Positions 34,263 to 43,783 of a DNA stretch of 64,000 nt are shown here, one piece after another. The notes beneath the pieces are model-generated. The model worked only from the letters and a program-made list of their open reading frames with translations, had not been told where the DNA came from and did not search any database. The translations under genes were made by a program, and so were the position numbers. Each line of letters begins with the position of its first letter. The stretch's first letter is position 1. This DNA comes from Arsenophonus nilaparvatae. Lineage in GTDB: Bacteria > Pseudomonadota > Gammaproteobacteria > Enterobacterales > Enterobacteriaceae. The stretch lies in assembly GCF_000757905.1 (NCBI RefSeq), contig NZ_JRLH01000009.1, one strand, 5' to 3'.

Positions 34263-35279
34263 TCATGCTATTTCATTGACTAACCAATTTTCGAATTGTA
34301 TAAGCTGCTGATGAAAATTTGGATATTGAAACTGGATCTCAGCGATTAATTGCTTAATTGTCGCTGGTTGGTATTTTTTGCCAATCAACTTTTGACTAAA
34401 AAGCTCTAATGGCGATGGATCTAAACTATCCGTATAAATTTTGCTAGTTGAAATTTTTCCTTTATCAATATCAAAATGAAGTTCAACTCCACCCCAGGCA
34501 AATCGGGTTTCAAGTATATGACTAAAAGCTGGCGCGTGACCAAAATTCCACTCCCAGCTAGATTGTTCAGCATAAATGTCAACAAAACCGGGTAAATCAG
34601 GCAAATTAGTTGGTGAAATTATTTCTGCCTTCACTACCTCATCATAATAGTTAAAAAAATTGTTTGCTAAGGCGTTACAAATTGCCTGATGACTAATCTG
34701 AACATCAATTTCAGCTAAATTCATTACCCTAGAACGTACGGAGGTAATTCCTTTACTAATTAATTTCTTCGGATCCGGATTTAAATAACTGGCTAAACGG
34801 TTTAAATCTGTATTAATAAGTAAAGTACCATGATGAAAACCGCGATCGTGTGTTTCAAAATAAGCTGATCCTGAAATTTTACGCTCACCATGGCCGGAAT
34901 GGACAACTAGATCATTTCGACCTGAAACTTGAGCCTTTATCCCAACCTCAGCTAGTCCTGCAATAATAATTTGTGTTGAAATAGTTTTATCATAGGCTGG
35001 TTTACCCGCCATAAAGGTAAAACAGGTGTTTCCCAAATCATGAAAAACCGCACCACCACCACTGCGGCGGCGAGCTAATTTGACTCCATCTTGGGCCATT
35101 TTACGTGTATTACACTCTTTCCATGGATTTTGTGCCCGACCAATAACGACAGTATTATTATTGCGCCAAAGAAACATAATCCGCTGCTTGACTGACATTT
35201 GGCGAAAAATAGCCTCTTCAACAGCTAAATTAAACCAGGGATCAAATGATTCAGAAATAAGAAGACGTATTGAAGCCAT
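34263..35279 (-). CDS. lplA: Lipoate-protein ligase A
   Basis: LplA activates free lipoate with ATP and attaches it to the E2 and H subunits of 2-oxoacid dehydrogenases and the glycine system. Its 338 residues equal E. coli. Motifs include LWRNNNTVVIGRAQNPWKECN, LARRRSGGGAVFHDLGNTCFTF, the lysine loop SGRNDLVV...RKISGSAYFE and RGFHHGTLLINTDLNRL. The C-terminal domain has FAWGGVELHFDIDKG. It would support scavenging of host lipoate. It lies here between the regulator and nlpC, not in its E. coli place. Confidence 0.96.
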   Translation of the reverse strand: MASIRLLISESFDPWFNLAVEEAIFRQMSVKQRIMFLWRNNNTVVIGRAQNPWKECNTRKMAQDGVKLARRRSGGGAVFHDLGNTCFTFMAGKPAYDKTISTQIIIAGLAEVGIKAQVSGRNDLVVHSGHGERKISGSAYFETHDRGFHHGTLLINTDLNRLASYLNPDPKKLISKGITSVRSRVMNLAEIDVQISHQAICNALANNFFNYYDEVVKAEIISPTNLPDLPGFVDIYAEQSSWEWNFGHAPAFSHILETRFAWGGVELHFDIDKGKISTSKIYTDSLDPSPLELFSQKLIGKKYQPATIKQLIAEIQFQYPNFHQQLIQFENWLVNEIA

Positions 35280-35350
35280 AAGAATTTTGCCAGCCTATAT
35301 TCATTTTGTTATAGCAAAAACCAAAAAGTTATTATAACTAAAAATGACAC

Positions 35351-35833
35351 TTAAATACGGCGTGCCTGCCAGAAAACCTTGCGCCAGTATATATTGTTTA
35401 ACGAAGAGCGAATAACACCTTTGCTAGTTGAGGCATGAATAAAAGTATTATCCGTATCATAAATACCAACATGTAGACCATTTTCACCTGAGCCGGTTTT
35501 AAAAAAAACCAAATCGCCCGGCATAAGATCCTTAATATTAATACGGGTGCCATAAGTGGTTTGAGCTATTGTCGTGCGCGGTAATTGAATGGCAAAACGA
35601 TCACTAAAAGTTCGATAAACAAAGCCTGAACAATCAACTCCACTTGATGCTAAACCACCATAACGATATGGCGTACCATACCATTGTGATAGTTGTTCTT
35701 TAAGTTGAGCGATGGTCATAATAGGATCAGAAAGTTGGCTTTTTAACGGCGGAGCTGTTCTGTTTACTGAAGAAGAACAGCCAATTAAAGTAAGGTAAAA
35801 TAAAAAAAGCAGGTGTTTAATTCTTATTAACAT
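35351..35833 (-). CDS. nlpC: NlpC/P60 peptidoglycan endopeptidase lipoprotein
   Basis: A putative murein gamma-D-glutamyl endopeptidase. The 160-residue protein has a signal peptide and lipobox LIGCSS (Cys about 19). The NlpC/P60 domain has the catalytic cysteine in GVDCSGFVYRTF, histidine in GLHVGIYDTDN and the third residue in IHASTSKGV. It ends VFWQARRI as in E. coli NlpC, which distinguishes it from MepS. In E. coli nlpC follows btuCED downstream of ihfA. Here the btu genes are missing and the arn operon fills the interval. Confidence 0.94.
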   Translation of the reverse strand: MLIRIKHLLFLFYLTLIGCSSSVNRTAPPLKSQLSDPIMTIAQLKEQLSQWYGTPYRYGGLASSGVDCSGFVYRTFSDRFAIQLPRTTIAQTTYGTRINIKDLMPGDLVFFKTGSGENGLHVGIYDTDNTFIHASTSKGVIRSSLNNIYWRKVFWQARRI

Positions 35834-35975
35834 AAAGCACCTTTATCGCTTAATAGGATAATTAAATAGACTTTAATCAGTGTTTAATAAAAAACAAGTT
35901 TTTATTAATCGGTAATCGCTATTTTTAAGCAATACACTGGCTATAAAAATAAGTATTCTGCTCAGTTTTTTAGCT

Positions 35976-36368
35976 TTATTTTCGCGTTACTTCAGGCCGA
36001 GAAATAATCCAAATACCAAGCAAAATAAATACTACACCGACAAATTTAATCAATGTCGCCGATTCATTAAACCAAGGCAAAGTAACTGCGAATAAATAAA
36101 CTAGTACATAGCTTAAACTAATCAGTGGATAAGCTTTACTTAATGCTAAAAATTTCAAGGCAAATAGCCAGCAAACCATCGAAAGCACATAGCCAATTAA
36201 ACCGATAAAAATCAGCCCAAACGCCGGCAGATTTTCAAGTAACCAATTAACATCCATCCACTGATGATTTAATTTAAACTCAGGCAATATAGTTACTCCA
36301 GCTTTTAAACAAAGCTGAGCTAAAGTGGTCAATATTACACTACCGATACCCCAAAAGTAGCCTTTCAT
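35976..36368 (-). CDS. arnF: 4-amino-4-deoxy-L-arabinose-phosphoundecaprenol flippase subunit ArnF
   Basis: ArnF and ArnE form the SMR-like heterodimer thought to flip undecaprenyl-phosphate-Ara4N to the periplasmic side of the inner membrane. This is a 130-residue, four-helix protein with MKGYFWGIGSVILTTLAQLC, GYVLSMVCWLFALKFLALSKAYPLISLSYVLVY and GVVFILLGIWII. The start at ATG 36368 overlaps the arnE stop by four bases (ATGA); a longer frame reading into arnE is not supported. It is the last gene of the operon. Confidence 0.92.
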   Translation of the reverse strand: MKGYFWGIGSVILTTLAQLCLKAGVTILPEFKLNHQWMDVNWLLENLPAFGLIFIGLIGYVLSMVCWLFALKFLALSKAYPLISLSYVLVYLFAVTLPWFNESATLIKFVGVVFILLGIWIISRPEVTRK

Positions 36369-36703
36369 ATATTTAATAAAACTATACCCAACATGATAAT
36401 AAATACGCCGATCCAATGTTTGATACTGATCTTCTCTTGATAAATAAATTGTCCAATCACTGTAACGATAACAAAGTTAATACTTAACATAGGATAAGCA
36501 ATACTAAGCGGTAAAATTTGTAGTAATTTAAGCCAAAATAGCATGCCTAACGCAAGCAAAATAATCGCTATTAGCAGCCATTTAATGGTTAAACTATTTT
36601 TTGCCGGCAAATCACTTTGCCAATATATCACCGCTTGCTTTTGGCAAACCTGTCCAATGCAAGTTAACAAGCTAACAATTATCAATAAGAAAAAATGTGT
36701 CAT
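36365..36703 (-). CDS. arnE: 4-amino-4-deoxy-L-arabinose-phosphoundecaprenol flippase subunit ArnE
   Basis: Small multidrug-resistance-type membrane protein of 112 residues with four helices. It has an early LTCIGQVCQKQAVIYW and a central KLLQILPLSIAYPMLSINFVIVTVIGQFIYQEKIS, the EmrE-like core. IGVFIIMLGIVLLN forms the last helix. It partners ArnF. Start and stop codons overlap those of arnT and arnF by four bases each, so the three flippase/transferase genes are translationally coupled. Confidence 0.93.
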   Translation of the reverse strand: MTHFFLLIIVSLLTCIGQVCQKQAVIYWQSDLPAKNSLTIKWLLIAIILLALGMLFWLKLLQILPLSIAYPMLSINFVIVTVIGQFIYQEKISIKHWIGVFIIMLGIVLLNI

Positions 36704-38364
36704 GGTTGCTGATAATAGGTCATTATTGCCATTCTTGTATTGCGAACTACATGATCAGGCTTAGGAATATCATCAGGCAGCCCTTCATTTCTACGTAATA
36801 AAAGAACCACTGAAATTTGTCCTTCTTTCCGTGACAAGCTAAGCCATTTAGCAAAATTTCCTTGTTTGATTAAGCGAAATTGGCTATCGGGATAATTTAA
36901 GCCGTATCTTAATTCACCTGATCTTTCATATAAATAAATATCACCTTGATGTAATTCCCATGCCAAAGCTGCGCCTAATCCAACATTATCCGCTAGCACA
37001 AACTTGCTTTCTTCCAACAAAGATATATTTTGCCGAATTAATTGCTGCGGTAGCTTAGAATCAATAGTATCTTGCGGTAATGCATAACTTATTGATAAGC
37101 TCAAGGCTAAAGAACATGCCGCGCCCCACAGCCAATACCTGGCATTGGATATCAGACTAAAATAGCCAATAATCAGCCAAATGCAAAAAACCGTTATACC
37201 TAATGCCAGTTTTGGCCATTCCAACGGGGTATATAAAGGATGCTCAACAAATAACCCCATAATAATCAAAGTAATAATTGCCAATATGGCAAAAGCGATA
37301 TTGGTAAAACCGTTAAATTTAATGGCTGTCAAATTGCGATTTTTAACACAATCAACCGCATATTTTGCCATCATTAATGCAAGCGGTGCCATCACCGGCA
37401 ACATATAAGTAAGTAATTTACCCTTAGCGATACTAAAAAATACAAAAGGGACAATAAACCAACAAAGCAGAAAAAACATTTCCGGTTTGATTTTTCGTTC
37501 CCGCCAACTTTTTAATAATGTACCAGGTAAAAGCCCTAACCAAGGTATTACACCAAGTAAAATAATGGGAATATAAAACCAAATAGGCGCTTTATGTTGG
37601 GCATCCTCTGATGAGAAGCGCTGAATATGTTCTACCCAGAAAAAGTAATGCCAATAATCCGGTTCATATTGATTGACAGCTAATGCCCAAGGAAGGCTTA
37701 TTAATGCCGCACTGATGATGGCTATGCCACCAAATTTGAGCATCTCAGTAAAACGTTTTTGATACAACATAATTGGCAGCATGACAATAACCGGGATAGC
37801 TAAGGCTAAAAAACCCTTGGTCATAAATGCCATACCACAGGTAAGCCCCATAACTGCCCAGGCAAGTAACTTTGCAGCAACCGTTGATGCTTTTAATAAC
37901 CAAAAACAACATAGCATACAAGCAGTAAGCCACATGGTAAGCATCGGATCGAGTACGCTATAGGTGCCAACCGCAAAAACCAAAAACATCGAAACATACA
38001 TCAAAGTAGCAACAAACGCGACATTTCGATTACGCCACATTACCATTGCTAACCAGTAAATTAAGCCAGCGCTGATCATAGTTGCAAACACAGCACCAAA
38101 ACGAACAGCAAAATTGGTATCACCAAATATCATTTGACTGATATTATTTATCCAATATCCGGCCACTGGCTTTTCAAAATAGCGAATATTAAGCAAGTAA
38201 GGCACAATCCAATCACCTTTTTGCAACATTTCTCGGCTAATTTCTGCGTAACGCGTTTCATCTGGCTGCCACAACAGTCGGCCATTTAACGGTACTAAAT
38301 AGGTAAAAATAAAAAAAAGTGCTAATAAAAAAGCACCGGTTTTTTGTAACTGTTTAGTTAACAT
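36700..38364 (-). CDS. arnT: Undecaprenyl phosphate-alpha-Ara4N transferase ArnT
   Basis: ArnT is the inner-membrane glycosyltransferase (GT83, GT-C fold) that moves Ara4N from its lipid carrier to lipid A phosphates, lowering negative charge and giving polymyxin resistance. The 554-residue protein has about 12 helices and the catalytic first periplasmic loop RLLWQPDETRYAEISREMLQKGDWIVP, with the conserved DE. FEKPVAGYWINNISQMIFG follows. ATG 38364 is preferred over TTG 38367. It lies six bases after arnD. Confidence 0.95.
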   Translation of the reverse strand: MLTKQLQKTGAFLLALFFIFTYLVPLNGRLLWQPDETRYAEISREMLQKGDWIVPYLLNIRYFEKPVAGYWINNISQMIFGDTNFAVRFGAVFATMISAGLIYWLAMVMWRNRNVAFVATLMYVSMFLVFAVGTYSVLDPMLTMWLTACMLCCFWLLKASTVAAKLLAWAVMGLTCGMAFMTKGFLALAIPVIVMLPIMLYQKRFTEMLKFGGIAIISAALISLPWALAVNQYEPDYWHYFFWVEHIQRFSSEDAQHKAPIWFYIPIILLGVIPWLGLLPGTLLKSWRERKIKPEMFFLLCWFIVPFVFFSIAKGKLLTYMLPVMAPLALMMAKYAVDCVKNRNLTAIKFNGFTNIAFAILAIITLIIMGLFVEHPLYTPLEWPKLALGITVFCIWLIIGYFSLISNARYWLWGAACSLALSLSISYALPQDTIDSKLPQQLIRQNISLLEESKFVLADNVGLGAALAWELHQGDIYLYERSGELRYGLNYPDSQFRLIKQGNFAKWLSLSRKEGQISVVLLLRRNEGLPDDIPKPDHVVRNTRMAIMTYYQQP

Positions 38365-38370
38365 CAAGCG

Positions 38371-39264
38371 CTATACCTCGTGTTGACACCCTAGCCAACC
38401 CTCACGACCTGGAAAAGATGAACGAATAATTTTCCCGTGTGGTAAAGAATCAATATCATTAGGTATTAATTCACGCAACGGACAAAATACCATTTGTTCT
38501 GCAATCATTCTCGCTAGTAAGCTGTCAAATTGCATCGATTTAGACATACCTTCTACTTCAGTATGAATAGTATAAACAGGCGTTCCCGCATCTTCCTGCA
38601 TCGCGTTAATAATAAAATCATTAAAGTTTTCATCTTTAACCAAAGTGCCAACAACTTCATCATAAGTCGGTAGTGTTACTGGAATTTGTACAGTACCAAT
38701 CGAACCATCCGCTAAAATAGGACGAAAAGGATGGGTACCACGGCAATCACTATTATAGTCAAATTTAAAATTTTCTTTCGCCGTTAATACACGTTCATCG
38801 GCCCGCCAACCAGCCACAGCTGAACATTTCACGCTAGCGCCCGTTGCGGCTTCAAGCGCATCCACGCCTAATTTAATTTGTTCGACTAATTTGGTTCTTG
38901 GCCATTTACCTACATTAGCTTGCCAGCCTTGATGATCCCATGCATGTAGCCCAACTTCATGACCTGCATCCAATGTTTGTTTCATTAAGTAACCTAGATC
39001 ATTGGCTATTTTTTTACCTGACCAGGCTGTACCGGCTAATAAAATATCCCAACCATAGAGTGATGTCGCATTCGATCTTAACATTTTCCATAAAAATTTA
39101 GGTCGAAACAGGCGCCATAAATGACGCCCCATGTTATCTGGACCGACACTGAAAAAAAAACTGGCTCGAATTTGATATTTAGCGAGCACTTTAAGTAACT
39201 GTGGCACACCTTCTTTGGTACCTTGATAGGTATCCACATCAATTCTTAAGCCAATTTTCTTCAT
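38371..39264 (-). CDS. arnD: 4-deoxy-4-formamido-L-arabinose-phosphoundecaprenol deformylase ArnD
   Basis: ArnD removes the formyl group from undecaprenyl-phosphate-Ara4FN, making the pathway irreversible. Its 297 residues show the NodB-like polysaccharide deacetylase fold: GLRIDVDTYQGTKEGVP (metal-binding DVD), EVGLHAWDHQGWQANVGKW (H-x3-H type metal site) and SAVAGWRADERVL. YTIHTEVEGM holds the late histidine. The start overlaps the arnA stop by one base (TAATG). Confidence 0.95.
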   Translation of the reverse strand: MKKIGLRIDVDTYQGTKEGVPQLLKVLAKYQIRASFFFSVGPDNMGRHLWRLFRPKFLWKMLRSNATSLYGWDILLAGTAWSGKKIANDLGYLMKQTLDAGHEVGLHAWDHQGWQANVGKWPRTKLVEQIKLGVDALEAATGASVKCSAVAGWRADERVLTAKENFKFDYNSDCRGTHPFRPILADGSIGTVQIPVTLPTYDEVVGTLVKDENFNDFIINAMQEDAGTPVYTIHTEVEGMSKSMQFDSLLARMIAEQMVFCPLRELIPNDIDSLPHGKIIRSSFPGREGWLGCQHEV

Positions 39265-41264
39265 TATTTTTTACCTAATTCTTCCGTCGCAGCTTGCAAA
39301 AAGAAATCTAAAGTTTCATCAATAGTCTGTTTCATATCAACAGTTGGCTCCCAATCGAGCAAGCGCCGCGCATTTTCAATACTAGGTCTACGGTGCTCAA
39401 CATCTTGATATCCTTTACCATAATAACTACTACTTTCAATCTTTTTAAGACCAGCAAATGGAGGAAAGTGTTTACGTAACGGATGTCTTTCAAAACTGTC
39501 AAGTAGCATATCAGCTAATTGAGCAATGCTTGCTTCATTGGTCGGATTACCAATATTAATAATTTGACCATCGCATTTTTCATCTTTATTTTCAATAATA
39601 CGAAATAATGCTTCAATACCATCTTTAATATCGGTGAAACAACGCTTCTGAGCGCCGCCATCAACTAATTTTATCGGTGAACCTTCGACCAAATTTAAAA
39701 TTAATTGGGTAATCGCTCGTGAACTACCAATACGAGCAGAATGTAAACTATCGAGACGTGGGCCCATCCAATTAAACGGTCTAAATAGAGTGAATTTCAA
39801 CCCTTCTTTAACACCATATGCCCAAATAACGCGATCTAATAGCTGTTTAGAAACAGAATAAATCCAACGCTGTTTGTTAATTGGCCCGACAATTAAACGA
39901 GAAGTATCTTCATCAAATTCTTTATCATCACACATCCCGTAAACTTCAGAAGTTGATGGGAAAATAATACGTTTATTATATTTTACACAATAACGCACTA
40001 TCTTTAAGTTTTCTTCAAAATCTAACTCGAAAACTTTTAATGGATTGCGGGTATATTCAATCGGTGTTGCAATAGCAACCAGTGGTAAAATGATGTCACA
40101 TTTTTTAATATGATATTCAATCCACTCAGTATGAATACTGATATCGCCTTCAACAAAATGAAAACGCTGATCATCACCAAAACGGGGATCATTAATAAAA
40201 CGGGCAACAGCAGAAGAACTAATATCCAAACCATAGATATCATAGTGACCATCTGCTAATAAACGTTCGGTTAAGTGATTACCAATAAAACCATTTACAC
40301 CCAAGATCAAAACACGCTTACGCCGTTTTACCTGGGTCGTCGGTCTAGCACCAACTCGCACGCCATTGACGATTCCCATTTCAGCCGCTAAACGCGATCC
40401 TTCAACGTATAATCCAGCTCCACTCTGCCCGGTCAGAATTTCAAGCACACCTTGACCACAAGCTATTTGCAATGGTTCGGTAGAAATGATTGTACCCGGT
40501 AATTTATCGTGTGATTTTTCTAGCACACGGGCACGCCAGACAATCATTTTACTCTCAGCCAAATAAGTAAATGCACCAGGATATGGCTCGGTTACCGCTC
40601 GTACTAAGTTATTCACTTCGGTAGCAGATTTAGACCAATCAATTAAACCATCTTCAGCGCTACGACGGCCAAAATAGGTTGCCTTACTTTCATCTTGGGG
40701 TGTTGCTGAATAATCACCTATTTTAATTAAAGGTAATGTATCAGCCAAAAGCTGTTCAGCCGCCTGACGAATTTTCTCATGTAACACTAATGCGGTATCT
40801 GTTGCATCAATAGAGATTTTTTTCTGTGCAACAATATCACCTGCATCCGGCTTGGCTATCATCTTATGTAATGTGACACCCGTTTCTGTTTCACCATGCA
40901 AAATAGCCCAATTGATCGGCACACGACCACGATATTTAGGCAATAAAGAACCATGCAAGTTAAAAGCACCTTTAGGGGCTAACGCCAATAACTCTTGACT
41001 AAGCATGTGGCGATAGTAAAAAGAGAAAATAACATCCGGTTGCATTTTCTCAATACGCTCAATCCAAAGTGAATGATTGACATTTTCTGGCGCAAATACA
41101 GATAAACCCATCTCAGCTCCCAAGCGCGCAACTGAGGAAAAGAAATGATTCTCTTTAGGATCATCTGTATGTGTAAAAACAGCCTGAATTTCAAAGCCCG
41201 CCTTCTGTAGCGCCTTTAATCCCACACAACCAATATCATGGTAAGCAAAAACAATAGCTTTCAT
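39264..41264 (-). CDS. arnA: Bifunctional UDP-Ara4N formyltransferase / UDP-glucuronate decarboxylase ArnA
   Basis: ArnA has two domains. The N-terminal domain (about 1-305) formylates UDP-Ara4N with N10-formyl-THF and shows NLHGSLLPKYRGRVPINWAI with the catalytic histidine, then GVTLHKMIAKPDAGDIV. The C-terminal domain (about 315-660) oxidatively decarboxylates UDP-glucuronic acid and shows the Rossmann loop ILGVNGFIGNHLTERL, STSEVYGMC, YSVSKQLLDRVIWAYG (YxxxK) and FRPFNWMGPRL. Its 666 residues are close to E. coli (660). Supply of UDP-glucuronate needs ugd, which is not in the window. Confidence 0.97.
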   Translation of the reverse strand: MKAIVFAYHDIGCVGLKALQKAGFEIQAVFTHTDDPKENHFFSSVARLGAEMGLSVFAPENVNHSLWIERIEKMQPDVIFSFYYRHMLSQELLALAPKGAFNLHGSLLPKYRGRVPINWAILHGETETGVTLHKMIAKPDAGDIVAQKKISIDATDTALVLHEKIRQAAEQLLADTLPLIKIGDYSATPQDESKATYFGRRSAEDGLIDWSKSATEVNNLVRAVTEPYPGAFTYLAESKMIVWRARVLEKSHDKLPGTIISTEPLQIACGQGVLEILTGQSGAGLYVEGSRLAAEMGIVNGVRVGARPTTQVKRRKRVLILGVNGFIGNHLTERLLADGHYDIYGLDISSSAVARFINDPRFGDDQRFHFVEGDISIHTEWIEYHIKKCDIILPLVAIATPIEYTRNPLKVFELDFEENLKIVRYCVKYNKRIIFPSTSEVYGMCDDKEFDEDTSRLIVGPINKQRWIYSVSKQLLDRVIWAYGVKEGLKFTLFRPFNWMGPRLDSLHSARIGSSRAITQLILNLVEGSPIKLVDGGAQKRCFTDIKDGIEALFRIIENKDEKCDGQIINIGNPTNEASIAQLADMLLDSFERHPLRKHFPPFAGLKKIESSSYYGKGYQDVEHRRPSIENARRLLDWEPTVDMKQTIDETLDFFLQAATEELGKK

Positions 41265-42256
41265 TATTTTTTTTCCTGATTTTCGTCAGTATCTAGATGA
41301 ACACCAACTATCTTTTGAATAAAGTAACGGGGTCGGGCACGAACATCATTGTACATTCTGCCAATATATTCACCGAGTAGTCCCATGGCAATAAATTGCG
41401 CGCCAATAAATATGAATAGAATAGCAAACAGCGTAAAAACACCCTCTGCAGCCCACATTGCACCAAAAATAAGACGCAAAATAATTAACAGAACCGCCAG
41501 TAAAAATCCACTTGCCGCAATAAAACTACCAACTACACTCAACAAACGTAACGGTGTAGTAGTTAAACAAGTGAGTAAATCAAACATTAAATTTACTAGC
41601 TTCATCAAGCTATATTTTGAATCACCAAACTCACGTTCTGCATGGGCAACATCAATTTCGATCGTTCTTTTAGCAAACGTATTTGCTAAAATGGGAATAA
41701 ATGTACTGCGTTCATGACACTGTAGCATCGCATTAATAATATTACGCCGATAAGCACGCAACATGCAGCCATAATCGCCCATGGCGCGCCCAGTTGCTTT
41801 GGTGATCATGGCATTAATGATTTTTGACGCTGTTTTACGAAACCAAGAATCTTGCCGATTCATCCGTCTGGTCCCGACTACGTCATAGCCTTCTTCCGCT
41901 ACCTGTACCAGATGTGGAATTTCTTCAGGCGGGTTTTGTAAATCAGCATCTAAGGTGATCACAAGATCACCGGTTGCCTGTTTAAAACCAGCCATAATGG
42001 CAGAATGTTGACCATAGTTACGATTTAAAATCACTGCGATAACGTGATTTGCCGGATTTTCAGCAGCATCCATCAGCAATCTAGCTGAATTATCAGCACT
42101 ACCATCATCAACTAAAATTAATTCATATGGCTGTTTCAATCTCTGACAAGCAGCCAATGTTCTTTCCAATAACTGGGGTAAGCTTTGCTCTTCGTTATAA
42201 ATAGGGATAACGATAGAAACTTTTTTTATTTCTTCAAAATCATTTTGAAAAGACAC
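41264..42256 (-). CDS. arnC: Undecaprenyl-phosphate Ara4FN transferase ArnC
   Basis: ArnC is a GT2 glycosyltransferase that moves Ara4-formyl-N from UDP to undecaprenyl phosphate at the inner-membrane face. The 330-residue protein has VSIVIPIYNEEQSLPQL, ILVDDGSADNS, TLDADLQNPPEEIPHLV (metal-binding DAD) and GDYGCMLRAYRR. Two C-terminal membrane helices (about 235-260 and 270-295) follow. The start is GTG 42256, overlapping the arnB TAG by one base. The N-terminus is a few residues longer than in E. coli. Confidence 0.95.
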   Translation of the reverse strand: MSFQNDFEEIKKVSIVIPIYNEEQSLPQLLERTLAACQRLKQPYELILVDDGSADNSARLLMDAAENPANHVIAVILNRNYGQHSAIMAGFKQATGDLVITLDADLQNPPEEIPHLVQVAEEGYDVVGTRRMNRQDSWFRKTASKIINAMITKATGRAMGDYGCMLRAYRRNIINAMLQCHERSTFIPILANTFAKRTIEIDVAHAEREFGDSKYSLMKLVNLMFDLLTCLTTTPLRLLSVVGSFIAASGFLLAVLLIILRLIFGAMWAAEGVFTLFAILFIFIGAQFIAMGLLGEYIGRMYNDVRARPRYFIQKIVGVHLDTDENQEKK

Positions 42257-43401
42257 TATCTCGGCTCCGAAAAAATTTCATTAATAGCAGCAACAACGCG
42301 ATCAACATCTTGAGCACGCATGTCAGGGAATAGTGGCAATGAACATAAGGTCTTCGAGTTCCATTCAGAATTAGGTAGAGAAAGAGATGGATAATGTTCT
42401 CTATAATATTTTTGCGTATGAGCCGCTCGGAAATGTAGACCAGTACCAATATTCTTCTCTTTTAAGCGTTCCATAAAACTATCACGGTCAATACCACAGA
42501 CAGCTTTATCGACTCGAACCATAAACAGATGATTGGCATGTAAATGGGGATAATCGGGTACATCCAACATTTTTAACGGCAGATTGGCAAGCGCTTGTCG
42601 ATAATAAGCAACAAGCTCTGCACGGCGTTTATTTATCTGTGTTAACTTTGTTAATTGAACAACAGCAATTGCCGCATGAATATCAGAGAGATTATATTTA
42701 AATCCAGGTTCAACGACCTCAGCCTGTGGTTTACGACCTTGTATTTGTCGATCGAAGGCATCTACACCTAAACCATGAAATTTTAAACATCGCAGACGTG
42801 TGGCCAAGGCATCATCATCGGTAGCGACTAAACCGCCTTCGGCACAAGTGATATTTTTAATCGCATGAAATGAAAAAATGGCGGTGCCCTGTTGACCAAT
42901 CCATTCACTTTGATACTGAGTACCTACGGCATGAGCCGCATCCTCGATCAATGCGATATTGTTTCTTTGTGCAATCTCACGTAACGCGTCAAGATCGCAT
43001 GGCGCCCCGGCGTAATGTACCGGAATAATCGCTTTTGTCTTAGGGGTAATCGCCTTCTCAACGACATCAGGCTGAACCATTAAAGTGTCACGATCTACAT
43101 CAATCATGACTGGATGTGCCCCTAACAAGGTAATCACATTAATGGTTGAAACCCATGTTAATGAGGGGGTAATAACTTCATCTCCAGGACCAATTCCTAA
43201 GGCCATAAGCGTTATATGCATACCCGCTGTTGCCGAACAAAAAGCAATTGCATGCCGACAACCAAATTTATGGCGAAAGTCTTCTTCGAGTTGATGATTT
43301 TGCGGCCCGGTGGTGATCCAACCAGAACGTAATACATTTTCTACCGCCCGGATCTCTTCGTCACCTATTGCTGGGCGAGAAAAAGGAAGAAAATCATTCA
43401 T
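42256..43401 (-). CDS. arnB: UDP-4-amino-4-deoxy-L-arabinose aminotransferase ArnB
   Basis: ArnB is the PLP enzyme of the DegT/DnrJ/EryC1 family that aminates UDP-4-keto-arabinose with glutamate. The 381-residue product opens MNDFLPFSRPAIGDEEIRAV. It has ATAGMHITLMALGIGPGDEV, EDAAHAVGTQY and the PLP lysine in FHAIKNITCAEGG near residue 185. It is first of the seven-gene operon arnBCADTEF, in which all junctions overlap or nearly touch. I looked for PmrA or PhoP boxes upstream and found only weak resemblances. Confidence 0.96.
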   Translation of the reverse strand: MNDFLPFSRPAIGDEEIRAVENVLRSGWITTGPQNHQLEEDFRHKFGCRHAIAFCSATAGMHITLMALGIGPGDEVITPSLTWVSTINVITLLGAHPVMIDVDRDTLMVQPDVVEKAITPKTKAIIPVHYAGAPCDLDALREIAQRNNIALIEDAAHAVGTQYQSEWIGQQGTAIFSFHAIKNITCAEGGLVATDDDALATRLRCLKFHGLGVDAFDRQIQGRKPQAEVVEPGFKYNLSDIHAAIAVVQLTKLTQINKRRAELVAYYRQALANLPLKMLDVPDYPHLHANHLFMVRVDKAVCGIDRDSFMERLKEKNIGTGLHFRAAHTQKYYREHYPSLSLPNSEWNSKTLCSLPLFPDMRAQDVDRVVAAINEIFSEPR

Positions 43402-43744
43402 GAGATTAACCTACTAGCAATTCATCTAATATTTTTTTAGAGTCAGTTGTCTATAATATCATAAAATAGCTTAACTACACATCAACATGACAATAACTTT
43501 CCAATCTAACTAATCAGAGCGGATTAATTTGTTAAATATACTTGGCTAAAGAGAATTTCATATTAGTTAAGTAAATTAAAAAGCAAAATAAAACCCCTAA
43601 AAATTCTTAGCAATAAGAAAGTGAATAAATAATAATAAGTAAATTTAAAGCCAATGTTAGTGCAATTTTGTTAATAAGTCTTTTTGATTAATAGAGCAAA
43701 ATAACGAACTTTTGTTTAGGATTATATTGATATAATTGAATAAT
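43402..43744. other. Promoter region of arn and 3' spacer of ihfA
   Basis: AT-rich spacer that must hold the arn promoter. A TATTAT -10-like element occurs near 43457. No direct repeat clearly fitting PhoP (GTTTA-N5-GTTTA) or PmrA (CTTAA-N5-CTTAA) was found. Confidence 0.4.
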
Positions 43745-43769
43745 AAAAAAGCCGCTTTAGCGGCTTTTT
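43745..43769 (-). terminator. Rho-independent terminator after ihfA
   Basis: GCCGCTTTAGCGGC flanked by A6 and T5 forms a compact seven-base-stem hairpin, 14 bases beyond the ihfA stop. It ends the pheST-ihfA unit. Confidence 0.94.
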
Positions 43770-43783
43770 AGAATAATAATGCA

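Noticed and set aside
41349..41717. Plus-strand ORF of 122 codons inside arnC
   Set aside because: Antisense to strongly conserved ArnC codons; no independent features.
43402..43530. Possible PhoP or PmrA boxes upstream of arnB
   Set aside because: Only weak, partial direct-repeat matches were seen; too common in AT-rich DNA to report as sites.
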